In this document: in pieces, positions 16,359 to 24,690 of the stretch
Layout of the letters: each line of letters opens with the position of its first letter
Position numbering within the stretch: the first letter of the stretch is position 1
Assembly: GCA_959608885.1 (NCBI GenBank)
Contig: CAUHSG010000012.1
Location: 1 to 64,000, forward strand
Direction of reading: 5' to 3'
Origin: an uncultured Coriobacteriia bacterium
Lineage (GTDB): Bacteria; Actinomycetota; Coriobacteriia; Coriobacteriales; QAMH01
DNA: 64,000 nt
The notes under the pieces: model-generated
What the model was told of the DNA's origin: nothing
The model's database searches: none
What the model saw: only the letters and a program-made list of their open reading frames with translations
Program-made: the position numbers and the translations under genes

Positions 16359-16408
16359 ACAGACACGCACCTTGCCCCGTACGCCCAATCCGTCAAGGCG
16401 TTGAGATT

Positions 16409-16437
16409 AATCCTGGGCCATTAGGATGCCCAGGATT
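16409..16437 (-). terminator. Hairpin directly after the SLC13 permease gene
   Basis: A perfect 10-bp inverted repeat, AATCCTGGGC with GCCCAGGATT and a 9-nt loop, starts 4 nt past the permease stop codon. The following sequence has only a short T-rich stretch, so it may be a weak terminator or an mRNA 3'-end stabiliser. Confidence 0.45.
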
Positions 16438-16441
16438 TAAA

Positions 16442-17956
16442 TCACATCACAAAGCCAAGAACAGAGAAGAACACAACGGCAACAATCACATAAGCGCCAA
16501 GCGTGATGAGGCCTCGTGTCCAAATGAACTTAGTTTCGATTCCCTCGCGTCCGAGCAATAGCGGGGCAGGACCGGCAGCAGCCATTGTCATGTAGGCGCA
16601 CATGCTCGTGTAGGCAATTGCAGTCGCAATGACACTAGGGTTAATTCCCTGACTAGCGAAGATAGCAATGAACGGCATTGTTATCGAGGAAACGATAATG
16701 CCCGTCGCCATATTGGAAAAGAAGTTGGTGACGATGGCGCAGATTAAGATGATGACGAACATGAAAACCGGGAAGCTCATGTCAGAGAAGAGCGGCGTGA
16801 GAATATCAGTTAACCAAGTGCGAACGCCAAGATCGGGAGCGCTTAGCGCACCGCCGATGATCATGAACATGCCGATAGTACAAATGAATCCCCAGTTTGC
16901 GCCCTCCTTGAAGAACTTCTTGCAATCCATGAGAGGTTTGCCATTAATCTTCACGATAGAGAGAACGACAATGACCAAAACAAACCAGATGGCCTGCGTA
17001 ATGGGAGCAAGAAAAGCATACGCCGAGCTGTCCTGCGGAAGGAAATGCAAAACGAAGGAGTAGGCGATACCGATGAGGAACGCCAGAAGATAAATCACTT
17101 GCGTCAGGTTGAACTTGTCGCTCGTCTCCTTGAGCGCCTCAATCTCATGGACGTTGAGAGTCTTGAGGCGAGACATGTCACAGCGGAAAACGTACTTCAT
17201 GAGCAGCGAGTAGCAGACCATGAACACCGTTCCGACGATGATTGCAGCAACGATATACACTGCGGGATTGAAGGCGAAGCCGTAACTCGCCGCCGATGCG
17301 CTAAACGCACCCGTGATGGCAAGGGTCATGGGAGTGAACGGAATAAGCGCAGCACCAAGCATGCCACATAGGTACAAACCAAGTGTCATCGCCTGGACGT
17401 AGCGATCATTTTTCTCATAGCCCAATGTCTCACGTACGCTCTCGAACACCGTGAATGAAAACAGAATGCCTCCGAAGGTGTCCAGGAAGATGTCGGCGAA
17501 CAAGAAGGCAATCAAAAAGAACATTGTAAAAACCAGTGGACGGCCCTGGACAAACTTGGCCGTCACGATTTTCTTGGCAATAACCGCACCAGCCCCTGTC
17601 GATCTCAGGGCCGCGCAGATGACCAAGATGGCAATGACCTGAAGAATGGTTGTCGTGCCCATGAATTTGGCGATAATATCCCCGCCCGTCATGTAGCCAC
17701 ATAAGACGGTTGCGACAAGAGCAGCCAATGCCGGCCATATCAACTCACCGGTAACCGTAATAAGAATCAGAAGACCGATGAAAATGCCAATCATGTTTAC
17801 GCCCATGGGCGTAACGGCTCCCCATGCAGGGCACACCCTTCCGAAAACGAACATCAAGAACAAGCCTACGACTACGCCAATCCAGTACATAACCGGATTC
17901 TTTTCCTTCTTGGCCGGAGTTCCGGCTGCGGGCTTCGCCGCAATTTCTGCACTCAT
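16442..17956 (-). CDS. SLC13/DASS-type anion permease
   Basis: A 504-residue polytopic membrane protein with roughly a dozen hydrophobic segments after a 20-residue cytosolic N terminus rich in Lys and Ala. Overall pattern and the late NFFSNMATGIIVSSI segment fit the SLC13 (divalent anion:sodium symporter) family, which moves dicarboxylates and related anions. The exact substrate cannot be read. It lies 44 nt downstream of the FAD oxidoreductase gene on the same strand and is probably co-transcribed with it, so the two may import and transform one compound. A divergent LysR gene is the likely regulator. Confidence 0.75.
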   Translation of the reverse strand: MSAEIAAKPAAGTPAKKEKNPVMYWIGVVVGLFLMFVFGRVCPAWGAVTPMGVNMIGIFIGLLILITVTGELIWPALAALVATVLCGYMTGGDIIAKFMGTTTILQVIAILVICAALRSTGAGAVIAKKIVTAKFVQGRPLVFTMFFLIAFLFADIFLDTFGGILFSFTVFESVRETLGYEKNDRYVQAMTLGLYLCGMLGAALIPFTPMTLAITGAFSASAASYGFAFNPAVYIVAAIIVGTVFMVCYSLLMKYVFRCDMSRLKTLNVHEIEALKETSDKFNLTQVIYLLAFLIGIAYSFVLHFLPQDSSAYAFLAPITQAIWFVLVIVVLSIVKINGKPLMDCKKFFKEGANWGFICTIGMFMIIGGALSAPDLGVRTWLTDILTPLFSDMSFPVFMFVIILICAIVTNFFSNMATGIIVSSITMPFIAIFASQGINPSVIATAIAYTSMCAYMTMAAAGPAPLLLGREGIETKFIWTRGLITLGAYVIVAVVFFSVLGFVM

Positions 17957-18000
17957 TTTTCTCTCCTTGCCTTAAATGACGAATGCCCCTCGATATCCGT

Positions 18001-19548
18001 CTAACTCTCCTTCGGAACGAGCACGAGAAAATCTCCACCGTTAATCACCATGTCGCAATCTGAGTCGCGCAGCTCTTTCCAGTAGCCATCGCATGGCTGA
18101 TCAAGATTGACACCGTCCTCGAGAAGCATGGCACGAATACGCGTGCCCTCGACATCTTTCGGCAGCACGCCTTCTTTGATTGCGACACTCGCCGCGACAC
18201 CCGCGGCGTGACCCGTCCCCATTGCAGGGCCGATAATGCGCATAGCTCCATTAGCATGGAACTCGGCAGAACAACAACGGCCGGCAGTCAGTAGGTTGTC
18301 CACGTTTTGCGGAAGCAGACACCGATAGGGAATTTCGCACCAGTCCTTAGGATTGGAGCGAGCCGGAATTCCGGCGGGAACACCAAACGGATGCATCTGA
18401 CAATCGCAATCCACGCCAACATGATCTTCTTCGCACACCGCGCTGCCTTCTTGTTCTCCAATGTGAATGTGCCGCATGAAGACCCAATCCGGACTTGTCG
18501 GATGATGCGTGTCAAACATCTCGGGAAAGCGTGCGATACCGTCATCGAACTTTGTGCCGCACGCCACGTCACTCGACTTGAGCATGTACTCACCGAAGAT
18601 ACGGCGGCTATCGCGCACTCCGGGCAGAGAGCCCATACCGATAAGACGGAGATTCTCGAAGCCCGGCACGTTGTTCTTCAGAAATGCATGGAACTGCTTC
18701 ATGAGTTGATGCTGTTCGAGAATCTGGCGCGAGATGTCTTCCGCATCGGTATTGTGGCAGTAATAGCTATGGAAAGAGAACGTGACGAACTCTGCGTCTT
18801 CATCTGGCGTGTTGGGAATGAGCACGCGAAAGAAGCCCTTGCTCCTGTTGCATACATGCCTGGACATCTCGCCCCGCTTGATGGCCTCTTCTTCTAGTAC
18901 ATAGACCAGCGGCAGGGGGTTCTCAACACCCTGCTCGACTTGCTCCTTGCGAAATGCCTCCTCGGCCGCCTCGTAAACTCTGAGGTTCGCCCCCGCCCAC
19001 CGGGAGCCCTGCGTTGTCGACATGTTCAGGCCGGCAAAATCCTGACCACCAACCTCAAACGGCGCGCCGGCCAAAGCGGCTAGGTCGCCATCTCCGGTAC
19101 TGTCAATGTACACTCGCGCCTTCACGCGCATCGTTCCGCCCTTGGTAAAGAACATGGCAGAATCAATCTTTTGGTCGCTCATTTCAGCATCGACTAAAGT
19201 CGAATCGTAAATGACACGAGCTCCTGCCTCGAACAGCATGTCTTCGAGAACGATCTTTCCGTACTCCGGTTCGAAGCTGGGATTGCGATAGTAGTCTTTG
19301 CTCGGGTCAATCTTGCGAAGCTGGCCGATTTTGTCGAGTCGCTCGGCAAATTCAAGGCAAATGCCCTCGATGCCACCGGCGATTTGCGGGACATAGCCAT
19401 TCGTTGCAAGGCCTCCGAGTGTAACCCCCTTCTCGAACAAAATCGTTCGCATGCCCTTGCGCGCCGCGGCAATTGCCGCGGCGCATCCTCCAACGCCGCC
19501 GCCTATGACCGCGACGTCGCAATGCAGTGTCTTGCATACATCACCCAC
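18001..19548 (-). CDS. FAD-dependent oxidoreductase (FAD_oxidored type)
   Basis: A 515-residue flavoprotein. The N-terminal Rossmann motif is VIGGGVGGCAAAIAA, with the acidic residue at the end of the second strand in ILFEKG, then LGGLATNGYVP. The C-terminal FAD segment reads NLLTAGRCCSAEFHANGAMR. No signal peptide or membrane segment is visible, so it should be cytosolic, unlike the secreted flavin reductases common in this group. The start is GTG with GGGGG 8 nt upstream. The substrate is unknown. It shares a strand and probably an operon with the SLC13 permease, and a divergent LysR gene lies upstream. Confidence 0.8.
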   Translation of the reverse strand: MGDVCKTLHCDVAVIGGGVGGCAAAIAAARKGMRTILFEKGVTLGGLATNGYVPQIAGGIEGICLEFAERLDKIGQLRKIDPSKDYYRNPSFEPEYGKIVLEDMLFEAGARVIYDSTLVDAEMSDQKIDSAMFFTKGGTMRVKARVYIDSTGDGDLAALAGAPFEVGGQDFAGLNMSTTQGSRWAGANLRVYEAAEEAFRKEQVEQGVENPLPLVYVLEEEAIKRGEMSRHVCNRSKGFFRVLIPNTPDEDAEFVTFSFHSYYCHNTDAEDISRQILEQHQLMKQFHAFLKNNVPGFENLRLIGMGSLPGVRDSRRIFGEYMLKSSDVACGTKFDDGIARFPEMFDTHHPTSPDWVFMRHIHIGEQEGSAVCEEDHVGVDCDCQMHPFGVPAGIPARSNPKDWCEIPYRCLLPQNVDNLLTAGRCCSAEFHANGAMRIIGPAMGTGHAAGVAASVAIKEGVLPKDVEGTRIRAMLLEDGVNLDQPCDGYWKELRDSDCDMVINGGDFLVLVPKES

Positions 19549-19669
19549 GATACATCCCCCTTTAGCTGGTAGTGTCTAAGCTCCCCATTGCAAATGAGAG
19601 CTTCTTCTGAATTACAGGCTAACCGGGCGTGAGCTGGAAGCTGATTCATCTTTCCAGATCTTTATTCAG

Positions 19670-19714
19670 TATTCGAATAATTCTTCTTTCTATGCATTGA
19701 TTCGATAATCGAAT
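19670..19714. promoter_or_regulatory. Paired palindromes in the LysR/oxidoreductase divergent promoter
   Basis: Two perfect palindromes lie in the 277-nt divergent gap: TATTCGAATA (19670-19679) and ATTCGATAATCGAAT (19700-19714). Both contain ATTCGA, and their centres are about 32 bp apart, three helical turns. This is the expected form of LysR-type recognition and activation sites. The likely ligand is the protein encoded at 19826. Confidence 0.6.
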
Positions 19715-19825
19715 ACGGGTGTCTAATGCTGATATGTCCAGATTAGAATGTAGTCTGCGATGCGGCCTGTGCAGTTATGTCTGTTATCTACGCTAACCTA
19801 ACAATCATCCAGGAAGGCGGCGAGA

Positions 19826-20746
19826 ATGTATTTCGAAGAGATTGAAATGGCCCTTTCGGTCATTCGCAACAAGAGCTTTTCTCTTGCTGCACAGGAGCTC
19901 TCGTATTCTCAACCAACCATATCCAAACACATCGATTCGCTCGAAAAGGAGCTGCGCGTCAAACTCTTCAATCGCAAAACGCGTTCTCAACTTGAGCTCA
20001 CGCCTGAAGGGGAGCAGTTAGTACCCTTTTTCGAAGAGGTGCAGCAGGCAACAAGAAAACTGATAAGCAGGGCAGCGACAATCAGAAAAGATGGCGATTT
20101 ACTTCTGCGGCTTTCGTGTCCCCACGGACTGAGCACCTTGGGAGAAGATGAGATTGTCCTGAAATTTGCCGCATCCTACCCTTCCGTCAAAATCGAGCAG
20201 CTTGCAGATACGAACGTGCGGATTCTTCAGATGCTCAAGGATCGTCAAATCGATGCGGGATTTGTTGCCCGAGTAGATGACACAGAGTATTCCGATCTAA
20301 TCATGAAAACATGGGAAAGGGTCGACATCCAGGAGTTTCGCCTGAAAATCGCCATTCCAAAGAAGCATCGCCTCGCGAACAGAGAGAACCTCATGTTGAG
20401 CGACTTTAAAAACGATTGCTTTTTGTTTAGAACCTATCGCGACGACATGAGAAGAGATCCAAAGGTCATACGTTTTGTTGAAGCATGCGAAGCAGAGGGA
20501 TTCGAGCCAAATATCAAATTCACCGAGGGCAGGGGTTCTCTGCTATTTGGCCTCATTGCATCGGGCAGATATGTCGCACCTCTTATGTATAGACCGCGGA
20601 CTACCCGGCATGACATACAAGTAAAGCAACTTGGCAAGGACTACTACCACTTCAAGCTGCAGCTTTTATATGACAAGGACAATGAATCCAGTGCCCTGCG
20701 CGTGTTCGTAGATTTTGCAAAGAACCTGGACATGCCCCTGGGATAG
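19826..20746 (+). CDS. LysR-family transcriptional regulator
   Basis: A 306-residue LysR-type regulator. The N-terminal winged helix-turn-helix includes SLAAQELSYSQPTISKHI and LEKELRVKLFNRKTR; the rest is the co-inducer-binding domain. An AGGAAGG box precedes the ATG. It is transcribed away from the FAD oxidoreductase/SLC13 pair, the usual layout for a LysR protein that controls its neighbours. The paired ATTCGA palindromes lie between. The inducer is unknown, and one reasonable guess is the permease substrate. Confidence 0.9.
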   Translation: MYFEEIEMALSVIRNKSFSLAAQELSYSQPTISKHIDSLEKELRVKLFNRKTRSQLELTPEGEQLVPFFEEVQQATRKLISRAATIRKDGDLLLRLSCPHGLSTLGEDEIVLKFAASYPSVKIEQLADTNVRILQMLKDRQIDAGFVARVDDTEYSDLIMKTWERVDIQEFRLKIAIPKKHRLANRENLMLSDFKNDCFLFRTYRDDMRRDPKVIRFVEACEAEGFEPNIKFTEGRGSLLFGLIASGRYVAPLMYRPRTTRHDIQVKQLGKDYYHFKLQLLYDKDNESSALRVFVDFAKNLDMPLG

Positions 20747-20991
20747 CAACACCCCCCCCCGCTATGAAATGCGGTGCTACTAACAGCATCCCGTATGCCG
20801 CCCGAAGAGCAAAGATGTTCGGCGGCTGTGAGAGCAGGGCAACCGCCCATATCAGTAAATTCCGATGGCCTGCCATCAAGATAAAAGCGCCTAGCCAGAA
20901 TACGGTTTCCATGAGAACGAGGCTCCCCTTGCTTTCATTGAGGTGAATGCGTCACACAAGAACGCGGGCTAGGCTATCCGCAAATGCTCAG

Positions 20992-21276
20992 TTAGCTAAT
21001 GCGGCTTTTTATCTCTTTGGTCCTTCTTCTAACGCTAAGACAAAGCGAGATCTGGCGGCCGATAATAAAACAGATAGCCAAGCACAGCGCGAACACGATA
21101 ATGTCAGATATCGTTTCGCCAGCCGGCAGGATGCCTGATAATACCAATGCTCGCCTGACAATCAATATCACTACTATTCCCGCTACGCCAATCAAACATA
21201 TGCTGAGCGCCCTTTTCCTTTGAAGTTGGAGAGATCTCAACTCATTGTTGAGCTTGTTTTTCTTTTTATTGGCCAC
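20992..21276 (-). CDS. Small predicted membrane protein, unknown function
   Basis: A 94-residue open frame with a lysine-rich N terminus (MANKKKNKLNNEL) and two hydrophobic segments at about residues 23-47 and 58-80, ending in a basic tail. A GTG start has AAGGA about 10 nt upstream. I do not recognise the family. It lies about 110 nt downstream of the MFS gene on the same strand. The stretch 20747-20991 between it and the LysR gene shows no supported gene, only a C9 tract and a hydrophobic open frame without a good start. Confidence 0.5.
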   Translation of the reverse strand: MANKKKNKLNNELRSLQLQRKRALSICLIGVAGIVVILIVRRALVLSGILPAGETISDIIVFALCLAICFIIGRQISLCLSVRRRTKEIKSRIS

Positions 21277-21383
21277 TTCTTCTGAGTCCTTTCAGTAAAG
21301 ATTGATAAAGCTTCAGGGCTATTCGTTTGAATTCCTGCGTTGACCGTCTATAGCGAGCATCACCATGTTTTCTCATCATCGGA

Positions 21384-22586
21384 CTATTCAGCTGGTCTCA
21401 GGATGCTCTTTCGTGCCATGAGAAATACTATGAACGTGATGAGAATCGGCACGATGAGAGCAAAAAACATCCCGTTGTATGATTGAGCCTCTGGTAAGCC
21501 AGAAGCAATAAACAGACTTACTATCATCCCGCCAATCGTTGGTCCCACAAGATTGCCAGCATCGAGCCCGAGAAAAGTTGTATTGCTTGCAGCACCACGA
21601 GCATCATAAGGAGAGCACAAGAATCCCAATGATTGCAAAAGCGGGATAACTGCCCCGTACCCGCAGGCACCCATAACGGCAGCTAGCAGGAAAACGGGGA
21701 GGTCCGATGCGAATGTGAGCGCGAGGATCGAGATAGCGAAGAAGCATAAGCCTATTGGAATGGTCCTTTGAACTCCGTGCTTATCAGAAAGCGAGCCGAA
21801 AAGTGGACGGGTTGCCAACAAACAACCAGCATAAACGACAAAATATGCACCCATTCCTCCAATCCCCAAAAGGTTGCCACAGATGACGATGAATGCATTT
21901 ATGCATGAGAATGGTATTGATAACAGTGCAATTAGCAGAGCTGGGATAGCGGCGCCTTTCGAAAACATGCGATCCAATTTGAGTTGGTATGGTTTTCTCA
22001 CATGATCGCCTGGCTCTTTGATCAAGCATGCAAGGATGAGTCCACCCACGATGACGAGCGCAGAAATACGAAATGCCCATTGAAATCCGGCAAAATCCAG
22101 CAGGGTCAGACCTACTATAGGCCCAATTGCCTGAGACACTGCCAACGCTAGTCCGAATATGGAGATCCCCGAGTTCATCTTTTGTATAGGAAGGGCATCT
22201 GCAGCCATGGCTTGCGCTAGTGCAGCAGAAATTGCAAGCCCTGCACCATGCAAAAGACGTATCACGAAAATAGCAGTAACAGTTGTTGCAACACTATACA
22301 AAAATGTTGAGATCGCTATCACAAGAAGTGAGATGATGAGAATCATCTTCTTGTTGAATGCATCGAAAGCAGGACCTATGAAAGGCCGTACAAGGATGGC
22401 GGAGATAGCGAAGGCTCCAACAGTCATGCCAACAATCTGTGCTGGGGCGCCAATATCATAAACATATAAGGGTATAAGAACATTCATCATCATTTGCCCC
22501 ATTGTCTGAAAGAAGCTAATCATCATGAGGATGATGAATGTTATATTCCAAATGCTTGGCTCTTTATGTTTCCCAGCTGAGCCCAT
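21384..22586 (-). CDS. MFS transporter
   Basis: A 400-residue major facilitator with about 12 hydrophobic segments and the FDAFNKKM and GSLSDKHGVQRT loops between helices 2-3 and 8-9. The overall type resembles drug or sugar efflux permeases. No ribosome site as strong as its neighbours' is visible before the ATG. The codons are visibly more AT-rich than those of the UGSC or CoA-transferase genes, which could mean separate acquisition. It follows the AAHS-type transporter by 243 nt, with two hairpins between, so it may be a separate unit. Substrate unknown. Confidence 0.8.
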   Translation of the reverse strand: MGSAGKHKEPSIWNITFIILMMISFFQTMGQMMMNVLIPLYVYDIGAPAQIVGMTVGAFAISAILVRPFIGPAFDAFNKKMILIISLLVIAISTFLYSVATTVTAIFVIRLLHGAGLAISAALAQAMAADALPIQKMNSGISIFGLALAVSQAIGPIVGLTLLDFAGFQWAFRISALVIVGGLILACLIKEPGDHVRKPYQLKLDRMFSKGAAIPALLIALLSIPFSCINAFIVICGNLLGIGGMGAYFVVYAGCLLATRPLFGSLSDKHGVQRTIPIGLCFFAISILALTFASDLPVFLLAAVMGACGYGAVIPLLQSLGFLCSPYDARGAASNTTFLGLDAGNLVGPTIGGMIVSLFIASGLPEAQSYNGMFFALIVPILITFIVFLMARKSILRPAE

Positions 22587-22636
22587 AATGAGAAATACGT
22601 CCCTTCTAGAACATATGAAACGTTGTATTTAGCAAT

Positions 22637-22663
22637 GAAAGGACGCGGTCAATGCGTCCTTTC
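22637..22663 (-). terminator. Hairpin between the two MFS genes
   Basis: A perfect 10-bp stem, GAAAGGACGC with GCGTCCTTTC around a 7-nt loop. On the minus strand it ends in CCTTTCATTGC, a weak T tract. It may end the transcript that comes from 22829. Confidence 0.5.
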
Positions 22664-22704
22664 CTACGAATTAGCTTATGGCATTAATTCAGACCGATCC
22701 TCGC

Positions 22705-22737
22705 CCCGTGATTCGCATCATCAATGCGAATCACGGG
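22705..22737. repeat. 14-bp perfect inverted repeat
   Basis: CCCGTGATTCGCAT and ATGCGAATCACGGG form a perfect 14-bp stem around 5 nt. No T tract follows on either strand. It may be a processing or stabilising hairpin after the AAHS transporter gene, or a regulator site for the following MFS gene. The gap 22587-22828 holds no other feature I can support. Confidence 0.6.
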
Positions 22738-22828
22738 TGCTGGATACTACCATTCGGTGATGCATAATGGGCGACTGCAAAGCTAGAATCCATCTACCTG
22801 ACTTTGCGATACATCGAAACCCTGTTCT

Positions 22829-24154
22829 TTAGGCCTGCTTTGACAGCTTGTCGTTGTAGAAGAAGAACAGGATACCAACCAAGAGATAGCCAACTGCGGT
22901 CACCGGGAAGATGACGGTTACCGGCAGTCCTCCGGTTACCAATGCACCTGCAACGGCAGGGCCTACCATAGCGCCAAAACGACCAATCGCATTAGCCCAG
23001 CCCACACCAGTACCACGAACCTCTGCAGGATAGCTCAATGTAATGCATGAATAAACTGCATTGTAAACACCCGTGGTGCCAGCGCCAGCAATGACACAGA
23101 GAATGATAACCACGATCTCTGAACGCACAAAGCCAATGACTGAGATCACGACAGCAATGAAGATTGCCAGGCAGATGATGGTCTTCTTGAAACCAACCTT
23201 ATCTGCAATCCATCCAACGATCGCTGCTGCGGGAAGCGAGCAAAGGTTGAAGAGCAGCAAGAAGAACAAGCTGTTGGTAAGGCCATATCCTCCATAGACC
23301 ATGAGGCGTGCAAGCCAAGTCTGCATAGTAAACGAAGTGTACATCGTAAGCATGAAGACTATCCAGAACAGAATCGTATATTTGCCCATTCCATTGGCAA
23401 ATATGCCCTTGAGCGCTTCGATAACAGACGGCTTCTCGGCCTTCTCCTCATCACTTACAACATACTCATCATCGGGCTCGGGGATAAAGCTAGGATCTGC
23501 CTTTTCAAGAACATTCCTCACCTTGTCGGTCTTGCCGGTCTTCACATAGTGAGCAGGAGAATCAGGCATCTTGAGTGCAATCAAGGGGAACAGGATAATT
23601 GGCACGAAGGCGATAAAGTAGAGCGGCCTCCAACCCCAAGTCTGGAGCACTCCCATGCAGACTGCCGTGCTGATTACAGAACCTACAGAAACACAGGATA
23701 TCGCCATTGTCGTAACAAGCGCACGGCTCTTGATAGGCGTGTATTCCGAGAGGTAGGTCATGACAACAGGCGTGAAGCCAGCAAGGCCGAAGCCAGATAC
23801 CAGCTTAAACACGGTCAGTGCCTCGGGTGAAGAAGCAATACCGATGAGACCTGTAAATACAGAATAGATGCCCGTAGCAAGAAGAAGGGAAGTCTTTCTT
23901 CCTATCCTATCCGAGAGCATACCGAAAAATATGCCACCAAGCATACTGCCAAACTGACCCGCGCTCGTAATGAAACCAAGGGTTACATCCTCGATTCCCG
24001 TATCCGTGCGCAAGGAGGTAAGAGTACCGGCCCAGACGCCCATATCATAGCCATCAAAGAGAATCATGATAACGCCAATGGCTATGACGCCGTACATGAA
24101 CCCGTTGAGCTTACTCTTTCCTATAACTTCACTTACATTGACTTTCCGTCCCAT
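22829..24154 (-). CDS. MFS transporter, aromatic acid:H+ symporter type
   Basis: A 441-residue major facilitator. LFDGYDMGVWAG in the first helix and GMLSDRIGRK in the 2-3 loop match the aromatic acid/H+ symporter (AAHS) group, whose members such as PcaK import benzoate-like acids. The central loop (about residues 205-245) is acidic. AGGAGGG lies 4 nt before the ATG. It is the last gene of the probable unit SMP-30-UGSC-cupin-transporter and is the best clue that the cluster handles an aromatic or similar organic acid. The substrate itself is inferred only from family. Confidence 0.82.
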   Translation of the reverse strand: MGRKVNVSEVIGKSKLNGFMYGVIAIGVIMILFDGYDMGVWAGTLTSLRTDTGIEDVTLGFITSAGQFGSMLGGIFFGMLSDRIGRKTSLLLATGIYSVFTGLIGIASSPEALTVFKLVSGFGLAGFTPVVMTYLSEYTPIKSRALVTTMAISCVSVGSVISTAVCMGVLQTWGWRPLYFIAFVPIILFPLIALKMPDSPAHYVKTGKTDKVRNVLEKADPSFIPEPDDEYVVSDEEKAEKPSVIEALKGIFANGMGKYTILFWIVFMLTMYTSFTMQTWLARLMVYGGYGLTNSLFFLLLFNLCSLPAAAIVGWIADKVGFKKTIICLAIFIAVVISVIGFVRSEIVVIILCVIAGAGTTGVYNAVYSCITLSYPAEVRGTGVGWANAIGRFGAMVGPAVAGALVTGGLPVTVIFPVTAVGYLLVGILFFFYNDKLSKQA

Positions 24155-24213
24155 TTTCCCTCCTAAGGGATTCCTCTTAACCTACGGTTTAGGTTTACTG
24201 ACAAGTCTTTTCC

Positions 24214-24648
24214 TTATTCATCCTCCTCTACAAACGTTGGTGGTGCTGCATGCAATTTCTGAGGCGAAATGGCGAAGTGAAAGATGGGTGTGTCGACTTT
24301 CGTCACCTTGAAAGGACAGTGCTTCATGCCTCGGGGTATGAAAATCACACAGCTCTTGGTCAAGGTTACCCACTCGTCCTCAAAGCGGAATTCGATCTCA
24401 CCGCCTAGGGATTCGGGGTCGTCTTGGTTGGTCCCGAAGAATCCGAGTATCTCGTCGGTATCGTCATGGGCATGATGGGGCGGACCGTCAAAGGGCTTGT
24501 AGTACCAGACGCACTCCATGTTGCACGCCCCGTCTACGACATCACTATCCATGAATACCATGGAGCGACGGATATCCAGAGGCAGACGGTAATGCGTAAG
24601 ATGCTCGGGACGTGGCGTCGTGACGATGTACTTGTCGTAATCACTCAT
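24214..24648 (-). CDS. Cupin-domain protein
   Basis: A 144-residue single-domain cupin. The first cupin motif appears as PPHHAHDDTDEILGFFG and the second as IPRGMKHCPF, so the metal-binding His/His/Glu/His set looks complete (HAH..., E, H). Such proteins include dioxygenases, isomerases and decarboxylases acting on small acids. A catalytic role is likely but the reaction cannot be assigned. It lies 42 nt after the UGSC gene and 59 nt before the aromatic-acid transporter gene, in one apparent operon. Confidence 0.75.
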   Translation of the reverse strand: MSDYDKYIVTTPRPEHLTHYRLPLDIRRSMVFMDSDVVDGACNMECVWYYKPFDGPPHHAHDDTDEILGFFGTNQDDPESLGGEIEFRFEDEWVTLTKSCVIFIPRGMKHCPFKVTKVDTPIFHFAISPQKLHAAPPTFVEEDE

Positions 24649-24690
24649 TGTCGGTTCCTTTCATCCTCATTCCATCAGAGGTCATGTGGC

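Noticed and set aside
20652..20912. Hydrophobic 86-codon minus-strand frame past the end of the LysR gene
   Set aside because: Overlaps the 3' end of the LysR gene, crosses a C9 tract, and has no family match that I can recognise; at most a decayed fragment.
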